Origin: Trematomus loennbergii
Lineage: Eukaryota; Chordata; Actinopteri; Perciformes; Nototheniidae
DNA: 64,000 nt
Assembly (NCBI GenBank): GCA_012861695.1
Contig: JAAOOA010000028.1
Location: 8,720,470-8,784,469 of the forward strand
Reading direction: 5' to 3'
Below are positions 10,501 through 25,735 of this stretch, one piece after another. The position numbers and the translations under genes were made by a program. The first letter of the stretch is position 1; each line of letters starts with the position of its first letter. Below the pieces are notes generated by a model, which ran no database searches, was not told the origin of the DNA, and saw only the letters and a program-made list of their open reading frames with translations.

Positions 10501-13500
10501 TTTTTCTGTCATTGCAAATTAATCAGTAAATTCTACTTAGACCTGACAACTCAATTGAATATGTTTATATTAACTAAAGCCTGATGGATTTATACTGTGA
10601 GCAGGTTGATATTCACCCATATCACATAATTATTTTATTGGAATCAGTGTAAATGTTGGCTGATATGCAGACAGTATTTTATAGCCTGCATTTAAGGGTT
10701 GTACCCATGATTTAAAATGACCTAAATACTTGTGTTAGACATGTTATTAAATGAATGTTTAATGATTTACAGTGAATTTTATTGCTTATAATTTGTTGTC
10801 ATCTGTTGAACATGTCTTAGTCACAGCCCTTTGAAAATATGACAGGTAATTGGCAAAGGAAAGATCATTTAAGGATAAATACTAGGTGTATACATAACAG
10901 GTTGAACACATTTTAATTAGCAATACATAGCTTACATAGCAGTCACATTACACAAACTATCTTTTTGTGGGGGGAAAACAAGGCAGACCTTGCAATTAAG
11001 ACTTACCACCCTTTGCTACAGTTAAAGTTATGCTCAAATATTGATATGACCCTCCAATGTAAGGTGCTAAGATTAACATGTTTGCTTTCTTACAGAACTG
11101 CAGAGAGCTCTTCAAAATAAACACAAGAAGACGTGCATTGTGAAAATGGTCGGGACGAGAAACCTGTGGAAGAACATTGTTGTGCTCTGTGTCAACTCGT
11201 AAGTGTTTGCCATTTGCTTTAGCACTTAGAAATACAGCAGCAATAACTTTCAAGGTGTTTGTGTGTGTGTGTGGAAGGAAACGGGAATGCGTGTGTGTGT
11301 GTCTGTTTGGGGCGAGGCAATGCCAGTCAGACGCGCCATTTTGTGCAGGCGAGATGGCACTATTAACCTTGAGGCTTAAAACGGCATTGATCAGTAGCCC
11401 TGAATGCTTCTTCCCTTCCATATTTGTGCTGCTCTCTCTTTTCATCTCCGTGGGATCTCCCCTCTCCATCTGAGAACTAATCTCTAGCGAGGCTGACCCA
11501 GCTTTAACTCTGCTTTAGTGCACGGTATCCCTAACCCCCCAAGTCAGCATGAATTTTACATGAGCTGTGTCCTTATGAAACATTAGACAACCAGCAGAGA
11601 GGGTGTGTGAATGTTTACTCCTGTTTTTGTGTATGCTTTGGGGTGTGTGTGTGCTTGTGTGTCAATGACTCAGTGTTTACATGTCTTTTGATGTTTCTTT
11701 TGAGATATGTTGGGAGAAAACATGATAAACCTTGAATTATCCCTCTTCCTCTTCCATCTCCTCCCAACCTCTTCATCTTTAACACTATGCTTGGATCTAT
11801 TTTCTCCATATTTTGTTGTGTTTACAATTCTGCCCCTTCCTTCTTTGGTTTCTTTAAAACATTCTAATTTTCTCTCTGATCTACTAGTATCTCCTTACCG
11901 AGCCCTGTTTTTGCTCTTCACCCAGGCTAACAGGCTATGGGATCCACCACTGCTTCGCCCGCAGCATGATGGACCCTGAGGCTCAGGAGACGACCATGTT
12001 CCATAACTTCTATGCAGATTACTACACCATGGCGGGCATTGCGGTGGCCTCCTGCATGGCCCTGTGCCCGGCCGTGGGCCTGATGGGCCGGAGGGGGGGC
12101 CTTCTCATGTTTATGATCATCACTGCCCTGGCATCTCTACTGCAGTTGGGCCTGCTTAACTGTGAGTATTTTATGAGGGACACATTTAGGAAGATTTCAC
12201 ACTGGTGGTGTTTAGTGGCTTTAAATATCTGTGGCACTCTCAATCACTCAATCCAAAGAAGCTCTATAACATGTTTTGAACTATAGGATATATCGTATCT
12301 TGGTTTTCGGTGAAGAAGAATGTCATTTTTTTGCTGGTTCTGTTCTATATTTTTTTGATTGCCAACAAACCCCATGAGAAGACCTAAACCAACAATGAAC
12401 TGATACAAACTATCTACTATATTCTGTGTACCCAAAGCCACATACATCTAATTCCTCTGTGCCACAATGCTCCACTGTTTTCCAATGACTTAATTACAAT
12501 GAACACTGTTGTTTTGAGTCCACACACACATCCTGCTGCTGAAAATACTCACTAGTGTACAAAATGTGTTTTCATTCATGGCAGAAACAACCAATACTAT
12601 GTGCTACAATCAACAATTCTTCTACTTTTGCCTTTTTACCTAATGAAACAATATAATTGGGTCACAGGTTTTTAAGCTTTGATCTTAGGGTAGTAAGGTA
12701 ATAATGAAAAAAAGGGAACTCAGTTTTAAAAATCTGAATGAATACATAAAAATGAAAACAAATGGTTTTGGACAAAATGATTCTGTTGTCAGACAGGAAC
12801 CCCTGTCCGACCCATCTTGCATGTGGCTCATACATACAAGCTAACCTGAGGTGGTGAGTGAACTATGTAGGTCAGTTGTTTCTAATGGAGTGGTCGAACA
12901 AGATTTCAAACTGCTGTTTTGGTCAATGTGTACCAGTTTATTTAGTTAGAAATGAGCAAGCTTTAATGTTTAACCAGAGTCAACACATCAAGGTTACGCT
13001 CCTGTTTCATGTTCTTCTTCAGAGCTTTTTATGTTGTAACAGTGGGTGTGTGTGTGTGTGTTGACAAGCTTTGTGCATGTTTTGTTTTTAATGTTTGACT
13101 TGAGTGTATTTCATGATCTGCTTTGTGTCTTTGGCTGATAAATATCTGCTTATCTCTTATTTCCCTTTAGTGGTGGGGAAGTACAGTGACCATCTGAATA
13201 TAGGTAAACCAATATCTTCATTTCTTTTCTTTTTGTAACAGATAAACTGATCAAGTATTGAGTAGTCTTGCTCAGATGTTTTTCCAATATAATTTTGTAT
13301 CTGCTTCACATTCTTTCAAAGTGTGAATGTAATCCTCTTACAGCACTCATCACTTAAGTTGCTCCATTATCTTGATGAGGTTTTGGAAATGTGCTGCATA
13401 GACATCCTGCAGTATTTCATTAGGCGTATACAAGCCCTGCAGATAGATAATGAACTCCTAGATGTGATTATGGCCAGCTTTTCACTTATTTAGCCCCTTT

Positions 13501-16500
13501 GTGTTGGAGAGGTGAGCTTCTTTGTTATTGAGCTGTGAATCTCACCATCAGCCTTCCTTCACTATTCCCTCTTTTGATCACAGAGCAGTCTCCTCTGATC
13601 TTCTTTATGCCATCTTGAACATGAATCATTCAACAGATATCAACTGTATTCAAACCATCTTTGATCTGAATGGGCTGTTAGTATGAAACCCAATCTTTAA
13701 TAACTTGAGGAAATACACATTAGCGTCTGGCAAACCATTTTTATTTATTATTCATTTTGGTTTACTAAATGCTCGAGTAATAATAGACACATTCATTCTA
13801 CATTCATCAGTCGAATGGACTACAATCAGACTACATTTATGCTACGAAAACAAAGCAATGCCACAACAGTTTTTTTTTTTTATTTATTAGACCACTACTG
13901 GATAGTTAGTTGTTGACATTTCAATTGGTTTGTAGCATTGGAGTATTTTACCTTGAACTCCATCCATGGGGTTTGTGCTTTGAAATTGAACAATTTCAAA
14001 ACGTCAAGTACCTTTTTAATAAAAAATAAATAAAAAAGAATCAAATCAGGTCTAAAAAGAATCAATCACAGCTTTCCTATCAGGTCACATCCTCTAAGTC
14101 ACGCAGTATGATAAAGAAGTTTAGATGAGTGACTGAAAACCCTGATACACTTGAATTTTCACTTGAATTTGTGGAACTGAATTTTTTATTTTTAAATGTC
14201 ACAACTTAGAAGAAATAACCCCCAGACTAATAAAGTACAATGGAAGTATTTGATACTGGATATTTTCAAAATCAGATATACAGTTGCATGTACAAATTCA
14301 AGTTTTTATGGCCGTTCTTTACTTCCATACATCCTTAATTTTCACCAGTTGAATTCACAGTAACCCATTGTCTAATCTCCGTATGTTGTTTAGGAATATT
14401 AAACTATATATTGTGCTTTTTGAAAATATGTTTCCCAGCTTCCTTTATCTATGTTTTCTACTGATTACACAGAGTACAAATTGCCATATGTGTCTCCTGC
14501 TTTGTCTGCAGATAACTCAGGTACGCTGAATAAGAACTTCTCCGTCGCCTTTTCTATCATCGGCATGTTCTCCTCCCACGCAGTCAGCAACCTGAGCATC
14601 TTTTTCTGTGCCGAGATCACTCCCACTGTGATAAGGTAGGCCCACTAAAACAATGGGACTTGTACGATTAGAGAAAGAACAACAATTTTTGCAAAAGTGA
14701 ATTTACCCTAAGGAGGGAAACAGCCGTGTTTTTATTGTATTAGACAACGTTTGGCATTACAAATGTGAAGGAACAGTCCACATTGTACTCATGTTTGCTC
14801 TAATTTGTGCATTGTCAAGCCATCTGGTTGGATGCGTTGCAGAAAGATCTGTTTTAATGTCCTGATTAATTTATAATTCAGTTAATATTATCATTGGTGT
14901 CCATAGCATCACTTGTTCCTGCAGATGGATTAGCGGTTCCACCTCCTGTTAAAGGAGGGTATGAAATCATTGAACAGACTCTCACGGTTCAGTGTCAAAT
15001 GTAATCCACATCTTGTACAAATTAGCCATCCCCTTTGAGAATATATGACACAGCACTGGATGTTTATTATCTGGGGTTATGTAAACGGTGTCGTCGTGCT
15101 GTCAGTGCTCCCAGGAGGACCTCTGGTGGTGAATTTAGGCAACTACAGGAAGGGAATTAGTATGCTTTTAGAGGAGGGTGTTTAATGGTGCTGCAGCACT
15201 CTCTACTGCTGTTTGCTCAAATGGCAATCACCCATCAACGGAAGAGAGAAAACAGATCCTTCCTTTTATGCAAATTAAGTAGGTGAAAGTTCAGTACAAC
15301 GTGTAGATCATGAATGACTTTAATTATAGTAAACAGTCTTCTCCTTCAATGGTTTGTTTGGAGATTATAGGTTTTTGGGTGTCTGATCATAAATAAAACC
15401 ATTTGATAACATTTTCCTTCTCATCACAGGGGTGGTGGGCTGGGTCTGGTCCTAGCCAGCGCAGGCTTTGGCATGTTGACTGCGCCCATCATGGAGCTCC
15501 ACAATCAGAAGGGCTACTTTCTTCACCACATCATTTTTGCCTGCTGCACCCTCATCTGCATCATCTGCATTCTCCTGCTGCCCGAGACACGCTACCAGCC
15601 ACTCCCAGAGACCCTGGCTGACGGCGAGGGATACACCCGTCAACCTCTCCTCCCCCCGAGGAAACCTGGAGAACAGCGCCTCTTGCTGGCTCAGTCTGAG
15701 AGCAGCAGGGACTACACCAGGGTGCACGACACGCCGCTCCACGAAGCAGCGGCCATTGCCGTGTCCACCATGGACTCCACGGCCTCTTCGGCTGTTGATT
15801 TGACCGCTGTGTCAGTGGGAGATATATCCGCTCCAGTGTTCATCGAGCTGAACCCCAGCAAGCCTGTGCATAAAGACCCCAACGGTCACTCACTTCCATC
15901 CTTATCCAAAACTCCCGTCAACCCAACCCTGGGTAAAGATGGCGTCATATATGCCAGTAAAGAGCACCTGCTGTCTTCCACTCCTGTACACAAACCACCA
16001 TGCGCCACAGACCCACTTTTAGCCCATGTCGAAGAACCTCAATCAGTAGTCGTGGAATCTGTTGAGCCATTGATGAATTCTGCCAGTCCTGAAATGAAAG
16101 GCATTGGTCCCTCCCTTACAAAAGAGTCAGCAGCGACCCCCACTCCTTCATTAGACCGCTCCACTCCCCCCCTTCCCCAAACTGTGCTTGCCTCCTCCCT
16201 GATCTGCACCACACCCACCATCGAGCCCCCACCTAGCTCCACGTTAGAATCCCCCAACCCAATGGAAAATGAGATCTGTGATATCGCCCTGAAAATGGAC
16301 CCACCTTTGCCCAGTCACCTCGAGCAGAATCGCCTACTCCATCCATGCATGACAGCCTCCCTCCATCCCCTACCCCCTCCCCAGTTCCAGTACCAGATTG
16401 CCACATTTCCACTGACCTTCCACCCTCCATTAGTGCAAACTCTGACATTCCCACCCAGTTAGAAATAGTGGAACAATCTACATCCACTCCTTCAAATAGA

Positions 16501-16983
16501 GACTCCCCCATACCTCCTGTTATAGACCCCGAACAGCTACAGTTAGACCCAACATCTCCCTGTGTTAATGATATATCCCCTCGTCCCCCTACTCCCCCTA
16601 GCCCAGACACTGTTTTCCCCTCACCCACTCCCCTCCCACCCATTGACTCAGGCCATACACCCTCAGAGGCCTCTTCCACTCCCCCTGTTATAGATACTGT
16701 CAGCACCACTGCAGAAGTTCCTACCGTTCTCCCCGTCACAGACATTGTGCCCACCTCCACTCCAGAATCTACCACTCTGACTATTCAGCCCACGCAGGAT
16801 TCAGCAGCTTCCTCTTCTGTAGATTCAGCACCAACTCCCATCCCAGATTCAGGATCTACAGAAGCAGCTCCGTCTTCTCTTATGGACTGCACCGTTTCCT
16901 CCCCCATAGACTCTGGCGTCCTTTTTAACAGTGACAGTGCCAGCACAGAAAACAACACTGTCAATGGCGTGGACTCGTTATGA
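7398..16983 (+). CDS. slc22a23: Solute carrier family 22 member 23 (orphan organic ion transporter-like), 5' partial
   Basis: Major facilitator superfamily, SLC22 branch; a multi-pass membrane protein with no firmly established substrate. Visible coding exons: 7398-7566, 9233-9360, 11096-11198, 11926-12161, 13171-13203, 14512-14635, 15430-16983. All internal junctions are AG/GT and the reading phase is continuous across all seven exons. The parts encode the middle to last membrane segments, the SLC22 motif PESLRWLLA, and the late membrane segment ending EITPTVIR. After the last membrane helix comes TRQPLLPPRKPGEQ, which matches my memory of mammalian SLC22A23, then a tail of roughly 400 extra residues. 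The frame shifts once at about 16324: a missing G would join the frame ending at 16462 to the one ending at 16983. The N-terminal exons lie left of the window. The beta-tubulin gene downstream supports the call, since SLC22A23 and TUBB2 genes are neighbours in human. Confidence 0.93.
9233..9360 (+). CDS. slc22a23: slc22a23 exon: PESLRWL motif and cytoplasmic loop
   Basis: Acceptor TCTGGCAG ends at 9232; the donor GTAATA starts at 9361. It encodes RIFPESLRWLLATQQYCRSK and a basic, hydrophilic loop. The PES-x-RWL signature is the conserved SLC22 motif after the sixth helix. Confidence 0.9.
11096..11198 (+). CDS. slc22a23: slc22a23 exon: central cytoplasmic loop to next helix
   Basis: Acceptor CTTACAG ends at 11095; donor GTAAGT starts at 11199. 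It encodes ELQRALQNKHKK followed by VGTRNLWKNIVVLCVNS, a basic loop leading into the next membrane helix. The codon split TC|G joins to the 11926 exon as Ser. Confidence 0.88.
11926..12161 (+). CDS. slc22a23: slc22a23 exon: helices after the central loop
   Basis: Acceptor CACCCAG ends at 11925; donor GTGAGT starts at 12162. It encodes LTGYGIHHCFARSMMDPE, an acidic loop, and hydrophobic segments that include MAGIAVASCMALCPAVGL, a GRRGG turn and LMFMIITALASLLQLGLLN. The GRRGG turn is the usual MFS inter-helix motif. Confidence 0.9.
13171..13203 (+). CDS. slc22a23: slc22a23 33-bp microexon
   Basis: Acceptor TTCCCTTTAG ends at 13170; donor GTAAAC starts at 13204. It encodes only LVGKYSDHLNI plus a split codon. 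Phase is preserved from the preceding exon (T|TG) to the next one (G|AT), and the length is a multiple of three, so it could be skipped without a frameshift. It encodes an extramembrane loop between two helices. Confidence 0.8.
14512..14635 (+). CDS. slc22a23: slc22a23 exon: late membrane helix
   Basis: Acceptor GTCTGCAG ends at 14511; donor GTAGGC starts at 14636. It encodes DNSGTLNKNFSVAFSIIGMF through SIFFCAEITPTVIR. An acidic residue followed by T-P-T-x-x-R at the end of this helix is typical of SLC22 proteins. Confidence 0.9.
15430..16983 (+). CDS. slc22a23: slc22a23 terminal exon with last helices and long Pro/Ser/Thr-rich tail (one frame break)
   Basis: Acceptor CATCACAG ends at 15429. 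The exon opens with GGLGLVLASAGFGMLTAPIM and a second hydrophobic segment ending ILLLPETRYQPLPE. The tail is then dominated by Pro, Ser, Thr and acidic residues, with repeated PPVID and P-S/T-P patterns, and ends NGVDSL. The initial frame stops at 16462 but changes character near 16324. Inserting one base there (CTCGAG-GCAGAA) links it smoothly to the frame that stays open from before 16345 to 16983. I infer a one-base deletion, by error or mutation, rather than an early stop. Confidence 0.85.
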
Positions 16984-19930
16984 TCCAGTGTTGCAGCCAG
17001 GAGAAAGTTGCACGAGGAAGACGCCCACGCCACATGAATAACCCAGATGAGGGCATGGAGGGGGACACGAAATGTCCTACTCAGACTTCAGGCACTTCCT
17101 GAAGATTGTCCCCACCTGGAGTTGAGTGGACATGTCTTACGGAGATGCTGTATGTTTCTCAATGTCCCCCTTCCTGCATTTGGCCAATAAATGAGACCAC
17201 GCAAGTGAGAGTGCCAGAGGCTGGTTTGTGAAAATGTGACAGTATCTGCTCTTTTTGAATGTCACTGGAAATCACCAGCCTTTAAACTACTTTAATGTAA
17301 ATGAATGGAAAATCACTGTCTGTTATTTTAAAAAGACTTACCACTAAAACCCACAATCACTGAGTACTGGTGAAAAAAAAAGATGCAAGCAAAACAAAAA
17401 ATGAAACCACTGGTACTTTTGCTTAAATGAAATGTCCTTCTAACATATTTGTATAGAAATATCGCCTTACCTGTGTACCTAAAAAAGAAAATCTGAATGT
17501 TACAATGTATTTTTTTGCCGTTAAAGAGGTAAACAATCCAAATTGGAGGGGTTTTTCTAAATACGCCAAAAAACTACTCTGACCAAAATTAAATGTAGAC
17601 CGTGCCAAAACAAATTAGTATAAATACAGTATTTTCCTGTTTCTGGAAATACTGTTTAGTACAGTCCCCTGCCATAGACTGTGTAAAGAATCAAGTGAAT
17701 CAGATGACCCCCTTTTCAAAATAAAGACATACAAAAGAAGAAGTAGATTTAAATCAAATTCATAAAAGACTGAAAGCTATATCATCATTTGATAAGTCGA
17801 AATTGAGAGATGGAGATTGCAACATTGCTTTCATCAACATGTGGTTCATTTTATGAACAGTGGTATTAGAGGAAAGGATGACCCATATTTTGTCGGTCTA
17901 AAGAAACTTTTATTTTTTCAATCAATTCAGTCAATGGAATTTATCGTATGCATTTGCGTTTATCTGTAAATTCGATATTGTAAGTAAATGCATAATTAGT
18001 TGTTGGGCTTGATTCAGTCTTTTTTTAATTCAAAGTATTATTTAGATTTATCTCCCATGGCGTGCCCTTATTGTACAAAGCTATGCTACATTCTTACAGT
18101 ATTTGTGGCACCTCAGTGTGGTGCCATCTTATTCTTTGCAGTTGGGACAAAGCATGAAAAATAATTGTGAATGTGTCAGCAAAACAAACCCTAAATGCAA
18201 ATCTTAAAAAGACACGAAACCTATTTTTGAAATGAAACCAATGGATGACATAATGTTCAATGTGTTTTCCAAATCCTCTTCTGGCATTAACATAGTTTAT
18301 GTATGTCAAGGTGTTCATATATTCACATGCACAACTAAGTTTACCTTTTTAAGAAATGCAATACATCATATTTGTCAAAAACAAATCTTAAAATACAGGT
18401 CAAATCCTTATTTATTTGTAGATTAACCTATTCATAATCTTACATTTGACAAACTCTTGCATAAGGAGGCACTTTCTCTTCCAACGCCTGTGTCCGTCTG
18501 TGGACAGCATTACACTTGACTTGTGTGAAACTTGACAGTCGTTGTTACACACTTCATGGATGGAAGTTGTAATATTTGTCAGAGAAATTTGTATGATTAC
18601 GGATAGATAACTGTTTACAACAATAATAATGATAAATAATAATCTTAATCTTTACTGTAACAGAGCCACTGAATGATGTCTTGTAATTTTGACTGTGATA
18701 AAACTCTCTCACGGTATCATGTAACATTAATCCAGGGAGTACTGATGATTTATAAATATAAGTCATTAAGGAGTCAAAGACAAGAACAGACTTGTGTTAC
18801 TCACACCATGTTGTGGTACACTTACAGGTACTTTACTCATCAAAATCCTCTTTTGCTTTCATCTGAGATTAATGTGCACTGACAAGGCGATATCTTTTGG
18901 TATCTGAATGATTTCCATCAGATGCAGCTTTTTTCTATTATTCCACTGATCTTTATTAGATCCTCAAGTCGACAAACTTCCATTAAGTGAAAGATTCATA
19001 TGAACATTTAATGTCTTACATGCCATGCTGCTAAACCTCAAAGCACAATGCCCTGCAATCATGTGATGTCAAATTAGGTGGAGCTTGCGTCTTCACGGGT
19101 ATAAAAAAGGGAAAATGAAGTGGGATTTTGAAAACAGAAATGACAAGTAACCCAATAACTTTTGCAATAGACCCACTTGTAATCCACTTTGCGGAAGAGG
19201 GTGTTGACACTGGATTTAAGAAGGAATTTTTGGCATCCGCAGTAAACTGTGTGTTGACTGCAGTGGTCAGTGGCTTCACATTACTCTGTAATGCTTGTTG
19301 TAGGTTGTTGGTCTCTCGTCTCTGTATGCGTATTGCAGGTATTGTGTATTGTATTGCCAAACCTCCATTCAACACCAGTGTAAAGACAGTGACACAGCAA
19401 CACACAGCTAGTGTCTTCTCTAAGATCAGTTGCTTCCATTTTCACAACTCCCATGCAGCTATTACTACACGGTGCTGATGGTGGTAATTTATCTGGGGTA
19501 AAATGTAAGAAAAATCAGTGAAAGCAATCCAAAGCAATGTAAGCACCAGCGATATGGTGGACTAGGAGACAGTGACAGGCAGAAAAGCAAAAAAAAGGAA
19601 GAGTGGTTTATGCCTTTGTAAATAGTAAATGTGTGGAAACTCCCAGTGTCGCCAGGATGAAGATAACATGGACTGATTATTAGATTTCAAACATAGATAA
19701 CAATCTCAGTGACATGAAGTTCCTAGTGTACACATTTCAGGTTTTGCTTCTCTCAACCGTGCGACCAGAATCTCCTGATGGGAGTTTTGAATGAATGTAA
19801 AAACCATGGATTGTACCATTTATAATTTCTGATTGTTTGGTTTCATTTTGTTTTTTGTTTTAACAGACATAATGCACTTGTATATAAGCCATACCTGTTG
19901 TTAAAATAAACCACTATTTATTGATCAACT
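16984..19930 (+). other. slc22a23 3' untranslated region with three candidate poly(A) signals
   Basis: Candidate AATAAA signals lie at 17186-17191, 17720-17725 and 19905-19910. Using the last would give a 3' UTR of about 2.9 kb. The interval is AT-rich with no spliced open frame. Which signal is used cannot be told from sequence alone. Confidence 0.5.
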
Positions 19931-21189
19931 GGATATCAGTGAGTGCCTCATTTTGTAACATTTCATGAATTTAATAGATGTCATGCTAAAAAATATTAGT
20001 AGAGTTCATTAGCACTGCCTCACTAAAGAGGCTGTACACATGCTGCGTTTGAGGCACACCAATTTCAATTTTTAAATATATAAATATGCCAAAGCACAAT
20101 TACAAAGGTGAAGAGTCTGGATATATTTAAGTTCAGAAAGGCTTTGAAGTAAATACTTACATTTGCATCATCATATGCTTTAAGTTATAACGTTAAGCAG
20201 GTCTAATGTTAAACATGTTCACCAAATTTGCTTAAACACAGGGCGAATGTCATTAGTTTTCTAGGTTTTAAGTCAACCCATATTTTGGACACATTCAAAT
20301 GTCGTCCTGATGTTGATGCTAAAGGTATCCCCAAAAATATGACAATACACAATGAGAAACATGATTATTAGTGACAATCCATTCGAGAGTTGTTGACACA
20401 TTTCTCTTCACAATTGTGAACCTCTTTGGTGGGGCTAGGAGAAAAGTCAGGGGAATAACACATTCATGGGAGATGTATGGATGTACCTCATGGCAGGGTT
20501 AGCCTTCCCTATAGCATACAGCTAGCAATGCTATCAACTGTAAACAAGAAGCCCTGCCATAGTATTGTGGCTCTGCAGGGAGGATATTGCTTTTTACCCA
20601 ATCCTGACTTGTCTTATGGAGTGGCTTTGTCTTAGAATCTAGTTTAAACATATTTCATATTGCAGTTTATCATACGCTTACGTAGCTATCAAATTATCAA
20701 AAGTGGCTGCAGCAAATCTGAGGCCAGGTAGCAGCATGCAAATACAGGTCTGTTTCTGGATCTCCAGCCAAAATGAGCATTTGGGACTGGGCTCAATAAA
20801 TAAGGACAGGGCATGCAGCCATGGCTGTTGTATTTTTCTTAATAGAAGTAGCTAAAATCCATAAGAGTTTCATAGACAGAGTTAAAAACATAATCAGAAG
20901 TTCAAATTAGATTTTTCAGCATATTAGACACTTTTTCATACAGGTAAATAAAAGTTGCTTCTGAACAATGTTTTCACATAGCCCCAAATCAACCAGTTTA
21001 TTTAGAACTGCAGCCTTCATTAGGATACATATTACACTATAAAGTTAGCATTCATGACAGCGAATATATAATTCCCTTGGCTTTATAGAACAGCCTCAGT
21101 CCAGCGATGAAAAGGCAACATTTGGCCTTCATCATGGGACAGGGTGATGTCAGGTGGATGATGGCACAATCGGCTAGCCCACTGCATCA
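19931..21189. other. Intergenic spacer between slc22a23 and beta-tubulin
   Basis: About 1.26 kb of AT-rich sequence. I see no coding exon, RNA gene or clear repeat in it. Confidence 0.5.
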
Positions 21190-21408
21190 AACTGGAGCTC
21201 TCCTATTGGCTGACGGGGACATTGGGATGCTGCGCTGTGTGTCACGTCATCTGACCAGCAGCACGTTTTATCTATCCACCGGCTCAACACTCGCTCTAGA
21301 AATGAAGCAAGTGCAGATTTAGAGAGGAAACACAGCGACAAGAGACTGAAGACTGGACGCCGGTGAAGTAATACAACAGACCATCTCTGCCCGCATCTGC
21401 AGCTCACC
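21190..21408 (+). promoter_or_regulatory. Beta-tubulin proximal promoter and 5' UTR
   Basis: An inverted CCAAT box (CTATTGGCTGACG) lies at about 21203-21215. A CRE/E-box-like GTCACGTCATC follows at 21241-21251, and a weak TATA-like GTTTTATCTA at 21265-21274. A start site near 21295-21310 would leave a leader of about 100 bases before the ATG at 21409. The motifs are seen directly; their use is inferred. Confidence 0.45.
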
Positions 21409-25361
<3,953 letters not shown>

Positions 25362-25735
25362 TTGTAAAACACTAACATGACATTGAGTGGAAGAATCCCT
25401 TATAAATATGAATTGTTGTTGGACAGCGCAGTGAAATCATATAAGGTACTTGAGAGATGCAGGTGTACAAATACAAATTGCAGTGTGCAGATCACAATAA
25501 AATATAGCTATTAAGCTTAAATAATATTGCATAAACATATGGCTTATACTGACAAAAATCATGAGTGGTGCTAGAAACAAAGAAAACGTGCAAGTACTAT
25601 AATAATAGGTTTTAGTCACGCTTTGCCAGTTTTAAAAATAAGTACAGTCTTGTTCTCAAACACAGTTTTGTAACATACTCCAATGTGCATTCACTGTTCA
25701 AGTCTCCAATAAAGTTCAAGTCCTGTCAATACTTG
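25362..25735 (+). other. Beta-tubulin 3' UTR
   Basis: AATAAA signals at 25496-25501 and 25708-25713, the second followed by a T-rich stretch from 25740. The 3' end probably falls shortly after one of them. Confidence 0.55.

Noticed and set aside
10996..11469. 157-codon minus-strand open frame
   Set aside because: It overlaps an slc22a23 exon antisense and includes a CA/GT-repeat His-Thr stretch; no family resemblance or splice support.
16233..16775. 180-codon minus-strand open frame rich in Gly, Val and Ser
   Set aside because: It is the antisense shadow of the Pro/Ser/Thr-rich slc22a23 tail.
19031..19405. 124-codon minus-strand open frame inside the slc22a23 3' UTR, with a hydrophobic start
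   Set aside because: It begins at a non-ATG codon, a stop lies just upstream, there is no convincing splice acceptor, and it resembles no family I know.
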